NCBI RefSeq assembly: GCF_041146395.1 | Contig: NC_090990.1 | Coordinates: forward strand, 46,076,001 to 46,140,000 | DNA: 64,000 nt | DNA from: Eulemur rufifrons | Lineage: Eukaryota; Chordata; Mammalia; Primates; Lemuridae | Direction of reading: 5' to 3' | Shown here: piece by piece, positions 22,061 to 33,448 of the stretch | How positions within the stretch are numbered: the first letter of the stretch is position 1 | How the letters are laid out: each line of letters opens with the position of its first letter | Notes under the pieces: model-generated | Seen by the model: the letters and a program-made list of their open reading frames with translations, nothing else | The model's database searches: none | What the model was told of the DNA's origin: nothing | Program-made: the position numbers and the translations under genes

Positions 22061-24460
22061 GGATTATCCTGGCCTTCTAGTGTGTTTCCTTTCCAAGGCA
22101 AGTCCTTCCTCCTGAGTGGGAGTTAGTATGATATGGGTGGTCCCAGTTGAGCTGGTCTTATTGTTCCAAGAAGTGTTACCAGAAAAAATGGCTGGACGTT
22201 GGAGTGTCCTTTGCAATTTAACATTTCAGGACATCTTTTCATGGTACAACACAACTGGCCCAAAAGTCTTCCAGCTCAGAAGTTCTGTGAGTGGAAAGTC
22301 TTTGAACAAATATAAACCAAGAAGGGATTTTGGGGGGCAAAATTTTAAAATTCTCATCTGAGTTGGCTATAGCACCTTCTTCAGGGGTATTGATAACACT
22401 TGTCTTTGAATGGGGAATAAATTTCCCAGCTTCCTGGGAACAACAACAACGAAATTCCCCCAACAAACCCCAGGGTGTCTGAAGCACCTGCTTTCTTCTC
22501 AAAGAGCAGATCGAATACTCTTCTGTGGGCTCAAGAGCTATCAGCAGTATTGAACAATTAGACTGGAAGGAAGGGTTGTGAACAATTGTTCCCTCAAGGC
22601 TTGGAAATTAACAAAGGCCATATTAGTAGGACTGGGGAGGGAGGGGCATGAAGACACCGGGTCTGGGAGGAGCAATTCAGAAGTGGAGAGGGTGATTGGA
22701 GGGGCTTGTTTCCCAGATCGTTTTCAAAGAAAAGAGATTTGTGTGGTAGTATGCTGTGGGGCTGAGAGCTCAGTGCAAGACCAGTTGATGTTCTTTTTCA
22801 TCCAACAATTAATTTCTCTAGTACATTCCTTTTAGGCTAACAAAGTGTCTTCCTTTCCTTTTTCTTGGTCATTGATAGCAAGAGCTTAAGGGCTTTTTGC
22901 TTCCCCGGGCTCAGGGTGGGGCGGAGAGAAGGGCACACACATAAGAGGGAATTGAGATTTTGTAGATTTTCCTTGAATTTTGTCCCAGACAAGGGAAAAA
23001 CCATCCAATGTGTAGAGAAGGCTCAGGTTTTCATTTTAGTCTGGGAGTGATTGATTTCTTTCTTTCAGGGGGCTGATGGAGGAGGTCAGAGTCTTAGAAA
23101 GGGAAGAAGCCAGGGAAAAGGAGAAAAGAAAGAATGAGATTTATGACCTTCTAGATCCCAGCTTTTATGTCGCGTAACCATTCCCAATACTGGAAGTTCA
23201 TGACACCCTGAGAAACAGCCCTGGAACTCAGAGCAGTGATCTGCATGCAAAGGCGAAATTAAACAGTCCAGCAACTGCTTTGACACGCACAGTGCTTCTC
23301 TGCGTCCTCGGTGCTGCTGCTGCCCTTTCGTTTCTCCCTTAGGCACAGATTCCAGTGGTTCACAGAATGACGAGCTGGACCACCCAAGGCCACTTATATT
23401 ATACTGAGGGTGGTTGGTGATAGCGCTTATGGAGGAATTATTTCAACAATGGGACTTTTCCGTTTTTCCTTCTGCAGTCACCCTTCACACTCAGGATGTG
23501 GAAACCTTGGTCTCTCGCCCAAGAATACTGCACTAATAGATGCTGCACAGATAGCCCCACCCTGGTCCCATAACCCCGAGATAATAGTTGAAGATCTTTA
23601 AAAATGTATGTATCTTCCATTTTTATTCCATATGGCCCCTTAGGTAACATGACCCGATGTGGCCATTAAATGACCCTTCTTACACTTGGATTACTCGGTA
23701 CAAAGCAAATTTATGGTTGTTTATTCTCTCCTCCTATCAGCTATTAGTGCCTAATCATATGGTCTATCGATCATGAGATTAATCGCCTGCCCAAAGAGGC
23801 AGCAGGTCTTGTGGAATGCTGCACTGCGCCAGACTGAACTTCAACCTTTTATACAAACTGGAGGAGTCAGAATCATCATTCACTGCCTGAAGCCCCTAGT
23901 CCCTGGGCCTCCTGGACCCCAGGAGGTAAATCCCTGCTTTTTCAAACAGTGTACTTTGCACTTCCTTTCCTTGTGTAAAACTTCACCTCATTCATTCAGG
24001 CAGGCACTTGTAAATAAAATCCTTTTCAAGGCATCCTATAAATAATGATCTAAGCTGAAAATATGTGGGCTTTATTATACAAAGCCCCATAGTGCTGCCA
24101 TAATTAAAGGTCTGTCAGTATTTCTATTATAAATTCTCATTTTAGAAGATTTATAACAGGGCTTTTAAAGTTTTTGCGAACTAAGACTTTCCAAGAGTGT
24201 CATGATCTGAAAGGCCTTTTTCGTCTTTTGGTGGAATGTGTTGCTTTGAAGGTATAAAAAATAACATCCAAACACATTATAACATAGTAGTACATACATA
24301 CAAAGGTTAGACACTTTAAAATTTGAGCCCTACATCCCCTAATGTGGCTTCTGTTTGCCTCCTGTGTTCTCATTGCAGTTTATGAGAACAGAGAATCATT
24401 GTAGGGTTAATATTGCAATGATTAATATTATAGGGTTAATATTGTAATGTTTGTTTCCTG
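22061..24460. other. Repeat-poor unique sequence
   Basis: About 2.4 kb without a recognised repeat. Open frames of 60-90 codons occur on both strands, overlap each other and have no family resemblance. The 23750-24130 part is AT-rich with TAATCG/GATTAAT-type sites and could be regulatory. No gene is supported. Confidence 0.4.
24401..24447. repeat. Short imperfect tandem duplication
   Basis: The unit TAGGGTTAATATTG(C/T)AATG occurs twice, at about 24402 and 24431, separated by ATTAATATTA. It is a local duplication in AT-rich DNA. Confidence 0.7.
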
Positions 24461-24464
24461 GTCT

Positions 24465-24590
24465 GTGTCTCTTTCTCTAAGGAGAGTGAGGGCAGGGACT
24501 TCAATCATTCTCTTTCTGGCCCTGCTTTTACCAGAGAGCCTAGCCAGACATAAGCACCGGGTTTGTTCAATAAATGAGCCCCAGGGTGAG
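24465..24590 (+). repeat. L2 LINE 3' end, plus orientation
   Basis: 'aggagagtgagggcagggacttcaatcattctc', then 'ctagccagacataagcaccgggtttgttcaataaatgag' follows the L2 terminus. Confidence 0.65.
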
Positions 24591-24624
24591 TCAGGAAACT
24601 TTCGTCTTACTCCTGATATAGTCA

Positions 24625-24720
24625 TTTAAGGTGGGGAGTGATTCAGGCAGTGAATTTAGGCAAGTCCCTTTACTTCTCTAAAAACAAGTTTCCTGATCAA
24701 TGAAATGAGTGTGTTGAGTT
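24625..24720 (+). repeat. MIR SINE fragment, plus orientation
   Basis: 'ttaggcaagtccctttacttctctaaaaacaagtttcctgatcaatgaaatgag' is the MIR core in degraded form. Confidence 0.65.
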
Positions 24721-25834
24721 CAGGGCTGGTAAATCAGTGTTCTGTGGGTTGAATGCTGCCGGCACAGTGTTTTCAAACACTTCAATTTGAATGCCTTTGG
24801 GTGGAATCCGTGCCTTCTAGTTTGCCATAATCCCCACCGTTCCCTATTAATATGGTGCATCAGCAGCTTGCTTCAGACATTTGCCTGCATGGTCTGTAAG
24901 TGGATCTAAATCTGACATTCAGGTTAGCTGTTGTGATGCCTTCAACAGTAACTTTAATTCTGTAACTTCCAATCCTTTTATCACCAAAACACCTGAACTA
25001 TTATTTTTTGTTCCATGTTTTGAAAACATTTATGTTCCAGACAAACTACATTGCTTAATAATGAATTTGTTTTCACATTTGTAAAGCAAACATGTATAAC
25101 TGAACATGCGGATGAGCCATAAGCAGTCAGATTGTGAAATATTTTTTATGCTGAGTTGGTTGATGTTTTAGCTAGTTTGTTCAGTTGTTTCATGGGTAAG
25201 CGTAGAGTTTCTGTTTGAGGTTTTGATACTCTAAAATAGCCCCTAGGTCTTCCTGCCTTATTAGACATGTGATGGTCCAAGGATTCTAGGTTAGTGCTTA
25301 TTAGTTTATTTTTTATCAGTCGGTGGGCTGCCCTTGTCTTTAAAGCTTCAAGTAACTTGTTTGTCTGCATGCAGTTCATGTCTTTTAAATTGTCTCCGTA
25401 TTGGTCAGCTTAGGAAAGTCTCTACGAAGCTTGGCTTTTCAAGTTCAGTGAGATGAAAAGAGTGTCCTAATATGAGTTTACTTATAGGTCCTTTTTACAT
25501 TTCCTCCCTTTAGTCCAGAGAATTTTGGAAGATTTGTTAAAAATATTGGGAGACAATTTGATACTTAGCTCCCAAGTTAAGGAGCATCCTTTCTTACAGC
25601 TTAACTCAGGGTGTTGGTAAATATTGTAAATTGAGAATTTAAAAACATACACTTAAATGAAGCAGATTAAAGATCTATGATATAGAAGTAATCTGCATAC
25701 AAACCAATCTTAAATTGAGACCTGAACTATGACACTTACAGCAGTCATATCACACAGAAATAAAAGGCAACTTGGTTTAACCAAATTACCACATGGATAT
25801 AATTTAACAAGAAGAGACACTGTCTACATTGTTG
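24721..25834. other. Unique non-coding sequence
   Basis: No recognised repeat or exon over about 1.1 kb. Confidence 0.4.
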
Positions 25835-26062
25835 CTAAAAGCTTCGGCTCTGGGGTTAAACTGATTTGGTTTTAATTCTGTCTAGGTTACTTGTTAATTC
25901 TGTCACCTGGGAGAGGTTACTTAAATCTCCATAAGCCTTGATTTCCTCATTTGTAAAATGGGGATAATAATAGCTTGTGAAGAGTAAATTAGAGTAATGT
26001 ATGCAAAGGATTTATCATCATGTTGGTCACAGAATAAACAATGAGTATTCATTATAATTATT
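25835..26062 (+). repeat. MIR SINE, plus orientation
   Basis: 'gcttcggctctggggttaaactgatttggttttaattctgtctaggttacttg', 'gagaggttacttaaatctccataagccttgatttcctcatttgtaaaatggggataataatagc', then 'ttggtcacagaataaacaatgagtattcattataattatt'. Nearly full length. Confidence 0.92.
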
Positions 26063-26447
26063 AGCCAGAATATAATTGAAATATATTTCTGAGATTTGAA
26101 GTTTTTCTTTTAAAGAAGAATGTGAAGTGTACTTTCTTATGACTGTTTATACGTACTGAATCACCCACGTACATTTCCAAGAAATTGTATGTTCCTGCAA
26201 TTGTATGTTCCAGATGTGCTGCTTTCGGTTTTTCAGGAAACAAATGATGTCTGACTTAAAAAAAAAAAAAAAAAATCTAAAGTTGAAATCTTCTCTCTTA
26301 CATTCTCTTTTCCCTCCAGATCAATCCAAATTAAAGTTTCATTGCGAAAGTTTCATGGCCCCATATTGGCATTAATTATTATTGGTGTGCTGGTGAAAGT
26401 CCTAAAGTGAGTTCATTAAGAATTAAAACCCATGAGAAAATTTTAAA
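26063..26447. other. Unique non-coding sequence with an A18 run
   Basis: A-run at 26258-26275 and a direct repeat AATTGTATGTTCC (about 26184 and 26199). The sequence before the A-run shows no spliced-message character, so it is not supported as a processed pseudogene. Confidence 0.4.
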
Positions 26448-26540
26448 CCCTCATGGACTCATAGAGCTGGAAGGGACCTAAGAGATCATCTCCTCTTAAG
26501 CCCCATTTCACAGATAAGGAAAGTGTATTTTACAGGGTAA
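26448..26540 (-). repeat. MIR3-like SINE, minus orientation
   Basis: 'ctcatggactcatagagctggaagggacctaagagatcatctcctcttaagccccatttcacagataaggaaa' has the typical antisense MIR3 order. Confidence 0.75.
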
Positions 26541-29500
26541 AATAAGTTTTGAACAGGGACTGTCCTACATAATGGCTTTTTAGTTTGTACTCTCACTGGA
26601 ATCTGCACTCATTTGCCCTGTTATGATTATGTTCTTATTGTGGGACTTGTATGTATTTATTAGAGACCATTGAGATGTAGCATTGGGCATTACTTTTGTG
26701 GCGAAGGTACCGGGGCAGTAATCATTATTAATGGATTTCATTATTTGGGAGGGCATTTTACTGACTATAGAGAACTCATTGCATTGATCTATTTTGCCAC
26801 ATTTGTATCATACCAGGTAGTTTAAAATGATATTCTCTAAACTGTTAGGGCTGAAAAATTGTCTGATCTTGGCAGTTATCCCATCAGTAAGACCTTCCTT
26901 TTATGGCTGAAAATACATAGTTCTGTTGAAAGAAACCTTTTGACAGGTCCCCAGTGCCCTGAATGTGTTTAAAATCCCTCACTACTGAAATAGGAGGATT
27001 ACTACCGCTATCATTGTTCTAAAACAAACTTCCTTTTGGACGATAACAGCAGCGGTAAATCAGATGTTGAAGAAAGTACCAGCTTAACTTCAGTTTGCTT
27101 TAAAAGGGTTTCCTCTTTAATTGACAAGTGTCATGTATAATAGAGCATGGCAACTCACATAGTAAACCTTGTGCCGGACTGCCCGCTGGGGTTGGAGTTC
27201 TTAATGAACATCCAAGTGAATACACTGAGGCAAAAAATTAAAGCTCCCCAGCTGTGGAGTATTCATTCTGTTCACTCCAGCCAGTGTGGTGATCAGCACT
27301 AGCCACACTGATGGCCAGAGAGACCCGTAGTGGTCATGTGGCTGTTCTGTAGCTGGGAGCTATGGTGCCTGTCGTCTTTCCTGGTGATGTTTTGAATGAC
27401 AGCATAGATTCTGGTGTCATATCCAAGGAATAAACAAACAATTTTTTTAGGCTTTGGGGCTTTTTTTTTGTTTTTAAACATAAAAATAATAAGCTGTTTT
27501 TGGCACATGCAGTCTTTTCACAAAGTGATAGTTTTCTTGAGCTCTGGACCACTTGCTAACGTCCGTAAGTTCCCTCACTTTGTAGCTCCTTCTTCCCTTC
27601 CCTCCATTCCCCAAAAGAGAACAGAACTTATTTTTTCGAGGTGATGTTTACGACAGTTCAACACACTCGAATAAGCACTTAGAATAATGTCAGTAGAGGA
27701 GGAGGAAAAGGGATGTATGATTATCAAATTAAGTAATGGACGGCCAGTGATATTTTATTTATTAAAGCTTGTCTGAGTACCACTGGAAACAGAGTATGCT
27801 GGTTCTAAAGTGCACAGATTAGAAAGGAATGTTGAGTTTGGACACGTGGCAGCCTGCAGCACTGTGTATGGTTTAAATTAAACCTTTTTTTGGAAAGCAG
27901 AATAGCTCTAGGCCACATTTAAGGGAAAAGCTACAGCAGAGTGTGCTGGCTGTGGTTTTTCTTTTACTCTGTAACCGGCCCACTTTCCCTTGTTTTAACA
28001 CAGAAAAAAGACTTTGGACTCCTTCAGACCAACCACATAGCCTCTCTGCTGACCACAAAAAGGAAGCTTGGCGTAGAAGCCATAGGATTAATACCCACTG
28101 TCTCTTAACCCAACAGAGTGTGAAAACTTTTATAAGAGATTTCTCTGGGCAGACTGACACTGTGGTTGGACTTTAAACATTTTAAATCAAACACAACTTT
28201 GAATTGCATTATGCCACAGTGCTCTGTAAATTGTTATGTGTGATCCCACTGTTAAAGTTATTTACATGAATCCCCAGGTTTCAGAGGGATAAACCACTAA
28301 CAGCTTTGTGTATCTTCTAAAGAAATACAAAGAGAATTAAAGGTATGCCTATGCCAAATTATCTCAGATAGAGTAGGTAGATCATAGTCAATCAGATTTT
28401 ATTGTTCTTAAGCAAATGGAGACAGTTGGCTCTTGGCAGAAAAGCCTTTTCATCTTTGAAAATAATAGGATTAAGATGGTTGATTCTATTAATCATTTGA
28501 TCAGCTTTATTAATAAACCACATTATTTTTAAACTAGAAAAAAAACCTTCCTTTTAATAGATTTATATCTTTCTTAAATAATTTTTATTTTGCATTGCAG
28601 AGGGCTTTATTTAATATACTGATCTAGTCAGGTATTATAAATGGTTGTTTCTGTGTCCTGAGCGTTAATTTTAATGTTTGGAATCATACTACCCAGATTA
28701 AAAATTAATCATGTGTTTGTACAAAGCAACTCTGAAGTTACCAAACAACAACAACAACAAAAAAAACCCTTTTGTGTTTGTACTTATATTTACTCATTCA
28801 AATGCCTAGGATTAATATATTTTCCAAGAAATCATTTGAATTTACATTTTGCCATGCTGAATTAGTCAGCTTTTCACAAGTGCACTACATCAGCATTCTG
28901 GTTTCTGTTTAACAGAGAATCTCAATCTCAATTGATTTGAAAAGTTGGAGGAAAAATCCTGTGTACACGTTTCAAAACTGTGGTCTTCACAGTAACCACA
29001 GAGTTAATTCTTGGTTGACTGTATGTCGCGAGAGGGGTTTATTTGCCATCATTAGAGAAATTGGTCTGTATAACACTTCCTGTGTGTGAAGAGATGCAGT
29101 TGTCATCTTGCCTAGACCGTTAAAACAGTATTTAAATACTTCCAGTTGTGAGGAGCCTTGCATTTATTGTGGTTATTTTCCCAGGTGTCTTAGGAGCAGC
29201 TGTTTTGTGCTTTCCTGAACTTACTAGTTGAAGAATGTGGGAAAGAAATGGTGTACTTTCTGGGTAAAGTATGTTAGCCACCCTGGAGTAGTTGCATTGC
29301 ATCTCGATCTTTTTTTTTTCATCTTGGTAGAATTATACTGTAACTAATTGAATCCATTGATCACTGTCTTGTTTTTTTCCATCTTCTTCTCTGAGGATTC
29401 ATTTCATACAAGGTCTATACATCAGTCAAGAAAATGGCTATAGAGGAATTACCAAGAGTGGTAATAAAGGTAATTTAACCTAGTTTAATATTTTTTTTAG

Positions 29501-29640
29501 GGGCAAAACACTGTAAGTGTTTTTTTACCTGGTGAGAGTTAACTTCTTAATTAGGCCATGTTGGAAAACAAATCAAGATGACACTGACCAGTAGTTGTGG
29601 AGGATGAGAGAAAAAAAGTGGGAAGAGAAAGCATTGATCT
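26541..29640. other. Repeat-poor unique sequence
   Basis: About 3.1 kb with no interspersed repeat that I recognise, only a CAA-rich run near 28743-28758 and some T-runs. It is AT-rich with many TTAAT/ATTAAT sites. An exon-like interval (29396-29469) is discussed as a finding. No gene is supported. Confidence 0.4.
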
Positions 29641-29675
29641 TGGAATTAGATGACCTGTTTTCTAGGCTTGTCTGT
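29641..29675 (+). repeat. MIR SINE 5' portion (split by MER5)
   Basis: 'ggaattagatgacctgttttctaggcttgtctg' resembles the MIR '...gaatcagacagacctgggttcaaatcctggctctg' region. The element is interrupted by a MER5 copy and resumes at 29845. Confidence 0.55.
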
Positions 29676-29835
29676 ACCACTGCTTTTCAAACTTTATTGT
29701 TCATGCAATCCCAGTCAACTTGGGATCTTGTTAAACTGCAGATTCTGAATCAGTATGGCTGCGGTGTGGCCCTAGGTGCCGCCTTTCTGACAAGCTCGCT
29801 GGGATGACCGTGCTGTAGAGACTCAGACCACGCCC
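29676..29835 (+). repeat. MER5A-like DNA transposon inserted in MIR
   Basis: 'accactgcttttcaaactttattgttcatgcaatcc', 'gggatcttgttaaactgcagattctgaatcagtatggctg' and 'gacaagctcgctgggatgaccgtgctgtagagac' follow MER5A order (tctgattcagtaggtctgg ... aacaagttcccaggtgatg). It is diverged. Confidence 0.75.
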
Positions 29836-29844
29836 CGCATAGCA

Positions 29845-30045
29845 CGGATCTGCTGTATCACTGAACTAACTGTGGCTTTGGATATGCTATTTAACAACTC
29901 TGCACCTCAGTTTCTTAATCACTAAAATAGGGACGTTAATCTTTGCTCTGCCTACCTCATCGGGTTGTTGTGAGAATAAAATTAGGTAAGGTAGATGAAA
30001 TTTTAAAATGTCAAATAAGTATAAAGCAGCAAGGATCTTTGTTTA
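29845..30045 (+). repeat. MIR SINE 3' portion (split by MER5)
   Basis: 'atcactgaactaactgtggctttggatatgctatttaacaactctgcacctcagtttcttaatcactaaaatagggacg', then 'gcctacctcatcgggttgttgtgagaataaaattagg' is an unmistakable MIR continuation. Confidence 0.9.
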
Positions 30046-30094
30046 TAGATAAAGACATTCTTTGGATACCTTTCCTTGAATCAGTGTGGGCTGT

Positions 30095-30242
30095 TCTTTG
30101 ATAGGGAGCACCGTGAACTGTGAGGCAGGAGAGAAGAACTAGAATCCCTGCCTCCTTAGCACCCATTCTGTGCCTTTGGCCAAATCATTTCACCATCTGG
30201 TCCCCTGTTTTCTCATCTTTAAAATAAGGCCTTGACCTAGGT
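30095..30242 (+). repeat. MIR SINE fragment, plus orientation
   Basis: 'tgatagggagcaccgtgaactgtgaggcaggagagaagaactagaatccctgcc', then 'cctttggccaaatcatttcaccatctggtcccctgttttctcatctttaaaataagg'. Confidence 0.75.
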
Positions 30243-30430
30243 TAGTGCTTCTCAATGGATGGTCATGAGACCAGCAGCATCAGCTTCACTTGAAACTTGC
30301 TAAAAATCCAAATTCCCAGCTCCTTCCCAGACCTAGTGAATCAGAAACTCGGAGGTGGGGGACAGCAGTCTGCTTTTTATGGAGTCCTTCAGGTGATTCT
30401 GATGCATGCTACATTTTGAGAAACACTCTT
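30243..30430 (-). repeat. MER5A-like DNA transposon, minus orientation
   Basis: From 'tagtgcttctcaatggatggtcatgagaccagcagcatcagcttcacttgaaacttgctaaaaatcc' to 'caggtgattctgatgcatgctacattttgagaaacactc'. Both terminal repeats are recognisable, and the complete short element is present. Confidence 0.9.
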
Positions 30431-31274
30431 GAGTGTCATCCAACTTTGAAATGGGATATTTAAGCTTTCTCTCTGTAGGTTCAGTCAAGGGAATGCCCCT
30501 TTGTGTGATGTTCGGAGACGCCTGTCTCTCAGGTAGAGAAGAATTGCAGTGAGCACGTAGTAAGGAGAATGGACATGGGGGCGTCTAAGCCTCACCTCTC
30601 TGGAACTCCCAGTGGGTTATAACTGCACTGACTCACACCATTCTAGCTTGTCCAGCTCTGGGGCTGCTTTAGAGGCACGGGAAAGCCGACTAATGCAGAT
30701 GACTGTGCACACTGAGGAGGTTCTCTTCCCTTCTCCTCTTTACTCTCCCGTTCCCCGGGTGGTTGTCATCATGGTACAGCACCAACTCACATTTTTCAGA
30801 CTTTTCAAGTGCTTTTACAGAGATTATCACAATCTACATATTTGCATTGGTGTGAGATGAGGAGAACTGAGAAAGTGAAATGCATGTTTTTTTTTGGTAA
30901 AGTCATTTACAGTTAGACATCATGTGCCTGCAGGGTTTTTTTGTTTGTTTATTGTTTTTACATTTGGGAATACGTCTGAAAACTGGAATAAAAGCACAAG
31001 CAGCCTCCAGTTGTCCAGTTAGATTTTATCAAGTTCAAGCAGTAGAGAGCACAATCTGTATGCAAAAAAGAGACCCTCAATGAGGTCTAACAACTTCTAT
31101 TCCAAACACGCGTCTGATTTTTCATTCCAGAGCAGCAAATAAAGTCATAGTGGACAGTGGCTGGAGTCTGGAAACTGGAAGCAAACAAGAGGTGTTAGCT
31201 GCCAGCTGAACAGTGAGGGAAGACGTGGAGACACTGTTAAAGGGGCTGAGATGGATAGTAGCTTGACACCCCCC
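30431..31274. other. Unique non-coding sequence
   Basis: No recognised repeat. A fairly GC-rich patch (30480-30780) has an 82-codon open frame with no family resemblance. Confidence 0.4.
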
Positions 31275-31306
31275 CATATATATATACACACACACACACA
31301 CACATA
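31275..31306. repeat. (TA)n(CA)n microsatellite
   Basis: TA units pass into about nine CA units after a C7 run. It directly abuts the Tigger relic. Confidence 0.9.
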
Positions 31307-31312
31307 CATTCA

Positions 31313-31411
31313 CAGACGGTCCCATGACTTACAGTGGTTCAACCTAACAATTTTTCAACTTAACGAAGGGTTTATCAGGATGCAACCCCATCATAAGCTG
31401 AGGAATATCTG
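31313..31411. mobile_element. Miniature Tigger-type (Tc1/mariner) DNA transposon, about 99 bp
   Basis: Starts CAGACGGTCCCATGACTTAC and ends CATCATAAGCTGAGGAATATCTG. I recall a larger Tigger/MER8-type element with matching ends (CAGTCGGTCCTCGACTTACG ... CATCGTAAGTCGAGGAGCATCTG). Here the two ends are joined with the middle missing, so this is an internally deleted, non-autonomous copy. The 5' and 3' halves are partly inverted copies of each other. The exact family name is uncertain. Confidence 0.65.
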
Positions 31412-31654
31412 TATATGTATGTATGTCTGTATATATTTATTTACATATGTATACACACATATCCTATATACTTATTCCTAAATAGTTTTTGGTTATACAC
31501 TATTTTAGAATAATATCTTCGGGGAAAGACTAAATTATGTTTCTCCGTATAAGAATATTGGTAAAAAATTATAGAAGACTTCTGTCCAAAATGAGTTAAA
31601 TGTAGAAATCAAGTAGTCCTGAAAGTGGTGAATGTAAGCAGTTTTGCAAATTCA

Positions 31655-31715
31655 TAACGTCATAGACATCTGCAGTTATGAAGGACCTTATGGATCATTT
31701 TATCCAATGGTTTCA
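31655..31715 (-). repeat. MIR3-like SINE, part 1 (split)
   Basis: 'aacgtcatagacatctgcagttatgaaggaccttatggatcattttatccaatgg' is the antisense MIR3 start. The continuation appears at 32085 after a CA repeat and a MER5 copy. Confidence 0.65.
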
Positions 31716-31770
31716 AATATTCTTTAAATAGGAATCTTTTCTTCAGAAACAGGGAGAAAAATACACACAG

Positions 31771-31799
<29 letters not shown>
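31771..31799. repeat. (CA)n microsatellite
   Basis: About 14 CA units. Confidence 0.92.
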
Positions 31800-31801
<2 letters not shown>

Positions 31802-31884
31802 AATATGTATTTTTGAAGTGGAAAAAGTGTGGAGGTACTGGATCCATGTTAGCTTTGGCCCTCTTCATCTTTCTCCCAGAAGAA

Positions 31885-32075
31885 GCCCCAGCTGTCATGA
31901 ACTCCCCGGGCATGGAATCACCTGGGAAACTTGTTATGTGCAGACTCTGACTCTGTAGGTCTGGGTGGCGCTAGAGACCCTGCATATTGAATGAACTTCT
32001 GAGATGTTAAACCTGCACTGACCACATTTTAAGTAGCAAGGCCCTGGGGGAATCTGTGCAGATAGTTTGAAAACC
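31885..32075 (+). repeat. MER5A-like DNA transposon
   Basis: 'ggcatggaatcacctgggaaacttgttatgtgcagactctgactctgtaggtctgggtggcgctagagaccctgcatattgaatgaacttctgagatg', ending 'ctgaccacattttaagtagcaagg'. It matches MER5 order and sits inside the split MIR3. Confidence 0.75.
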
Positions 32076-32084
32076 TTTGATGGG

Positions 32085-32205
32085 TTAATTTATTCATTTT
32101 TCAAATGTGAAAAGAAAGACGGACCGTTATTAAATGATTTGCCAAAAGCCACACACCTCGTTAGGGTCTGCCGAGTCCTGGTAAGCCTCCCATCTTCTGT
32201 CTGGG
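32085..32205 (-). repeat. MIR3-like SINE, part 2 (split)
   Basis: 'ttcatttttcaaatgtgaaaagaaagacggaccgttattaaatgatttgccaaaagccacacacctcgttagggtctgccgag' is the antisense MIR3 continuation. Confidence 0.65.
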
Positions 32206-32989
32206 TGGGGTGGTTGTGTCCTTACCCCTCGGGCTAAATGAGTTATTCCGATACCAGGGTTCCATTGGCATTACCAGTATCCTGCGTAAATTTTAGTTTG
32301 TCAGGATAGATGATGTTGGGAACTCGTTCCCTTTTAGGCCACTGTCTTCCCCATGGAAAAACAGTACCCTGAATCAGACCCCCTTTAGGGTGGAACGTTC
32401 TGATTGGCCAGCAAGGGCCGTTAGGCTGGTAGCTGTGGTGTCTGCTACCACAGCAGAATGGAGAAGCAGTTCTCAGGCCCCTCAACATAATCCATAAAAC
32501 TCTTTCAACCTTTTTTTTTTTTTTTTTAGCATGATGTCTAGTGTTTGCAAATGGAAAATGGCTGAGGAAAAACAGAGTGAAAGTTTATATAAAATATTTA
32601 TACCTTAAAGATCTTTTATCTTGTGTCATTCAAAAGATAGAGAAGTGAAAAATGTATTGGGAGTACATTATCAAGAGTACATTATAAATTTAAATCTCAG
32701 ATTGAATAATACCAGCTGCTAATGTGTAGAGCTTTGGAAATGAGTCACTTTTGAATCTCAAGAACTTACTGTACCAGGTCAGTTACACTTAAGAAGGAAG
32801 TGCCTTTTGAAAAAAAAAAAATCCTATACCGGAATCAAGACTTAGACTAATGGGCATTAAAAATCAAATATTTGATGTAATATTCATGTTAGAATGTAGT
32901 TACATAGGAATAAGATGTAGGATCTGAGACATTTAATGGAAAGTTTATTTTAAAAAATCAGATATTTTTGGTTTCTTCTTTGTGAAGCA
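32206..32989. other. Unique non-coding sequence
   Basis: No recognised repeat. A T17 run at 32511-32527 and an A12 run at 32810-32821. Confidence 0.4.
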
Positions 32990-33253
32990 GTATAACCTGT
33001 GATTAAGAGTTATATGTCTCGGAGTCAGAAAGACCTAGATTCAAATTCTCTGTCTACTGCTTGTTAGCTGTGTGATTTTCGATCAGTTCCTTTCTCTGAG
33101 ACTCACTTTATTCTAAAAATAAAGATAACAGACCCACCTAATTGGTTTTTTTTAATTTTTATTTTAAAAGATTGAGTGTCATGGCATTTGTAAAGCACAT
33201 TGCCTAGAATTTCATAGTCTTAGCAAATAGTAGCTGTTATTATTATCGCCATC
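32990..33253 (+). repeat. MIR SINE, plus orientation
   Basis: 'cagtataacctgtgattaagagttatatgtctcggagtcagaaagacctagattcaaattctctgtctactgcttgttagctgtgtgattttcgatcagttcctttctctgagactcactttattctaaaaataaagataacag', then 'tcttagcaaatagtagctgttattattat'. Nearly complete; its 3' end is the target of the Alu monomer that follows. Confidence 0.93.
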
Positions 33254-33264
33254 ATATTGTCTTT

Positions 33265-33437
33265 TTGCCTTGTTTTGTTTTGTTGTTAAGGCAGGGTCTC
33301 ACTCTGTCGCCCAGGCTAGAGTAAAGTGGCATCATGATAGCTCACTACAACCTCAAACTCCTGGCCTTAAGCAATCCTCTCGCCTCGGCCTCCCAAAGGG
33401 CTAGGATTACATGACTGAGCCACCGTGTCTGGCTGTT
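33265..33437 (-). repeat. Free left Alu monomer (FLAM type), minus orientation
   Basis: A single 7SL-derived arm, from 'aaggcagggtctcactctgtcgcccaggctagag' to 'gactgagccaccgtgtctggctg', with no second arm. Flanked by an 11-base target-site duplication ATATTGTCTTT (33254-33264 and 33438-33448), so it inserted as a monomer. Confidence 0.9.
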
Positions 33438-33448
33438 ATATTGTCTTT

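Noticed and set aside
26063..26280. A18 run at 26258-26275 as the tail of a processed pseudogene or SINE
   Set aside because: No SINE body, coding remnant or target-site duplication is visible upstream.
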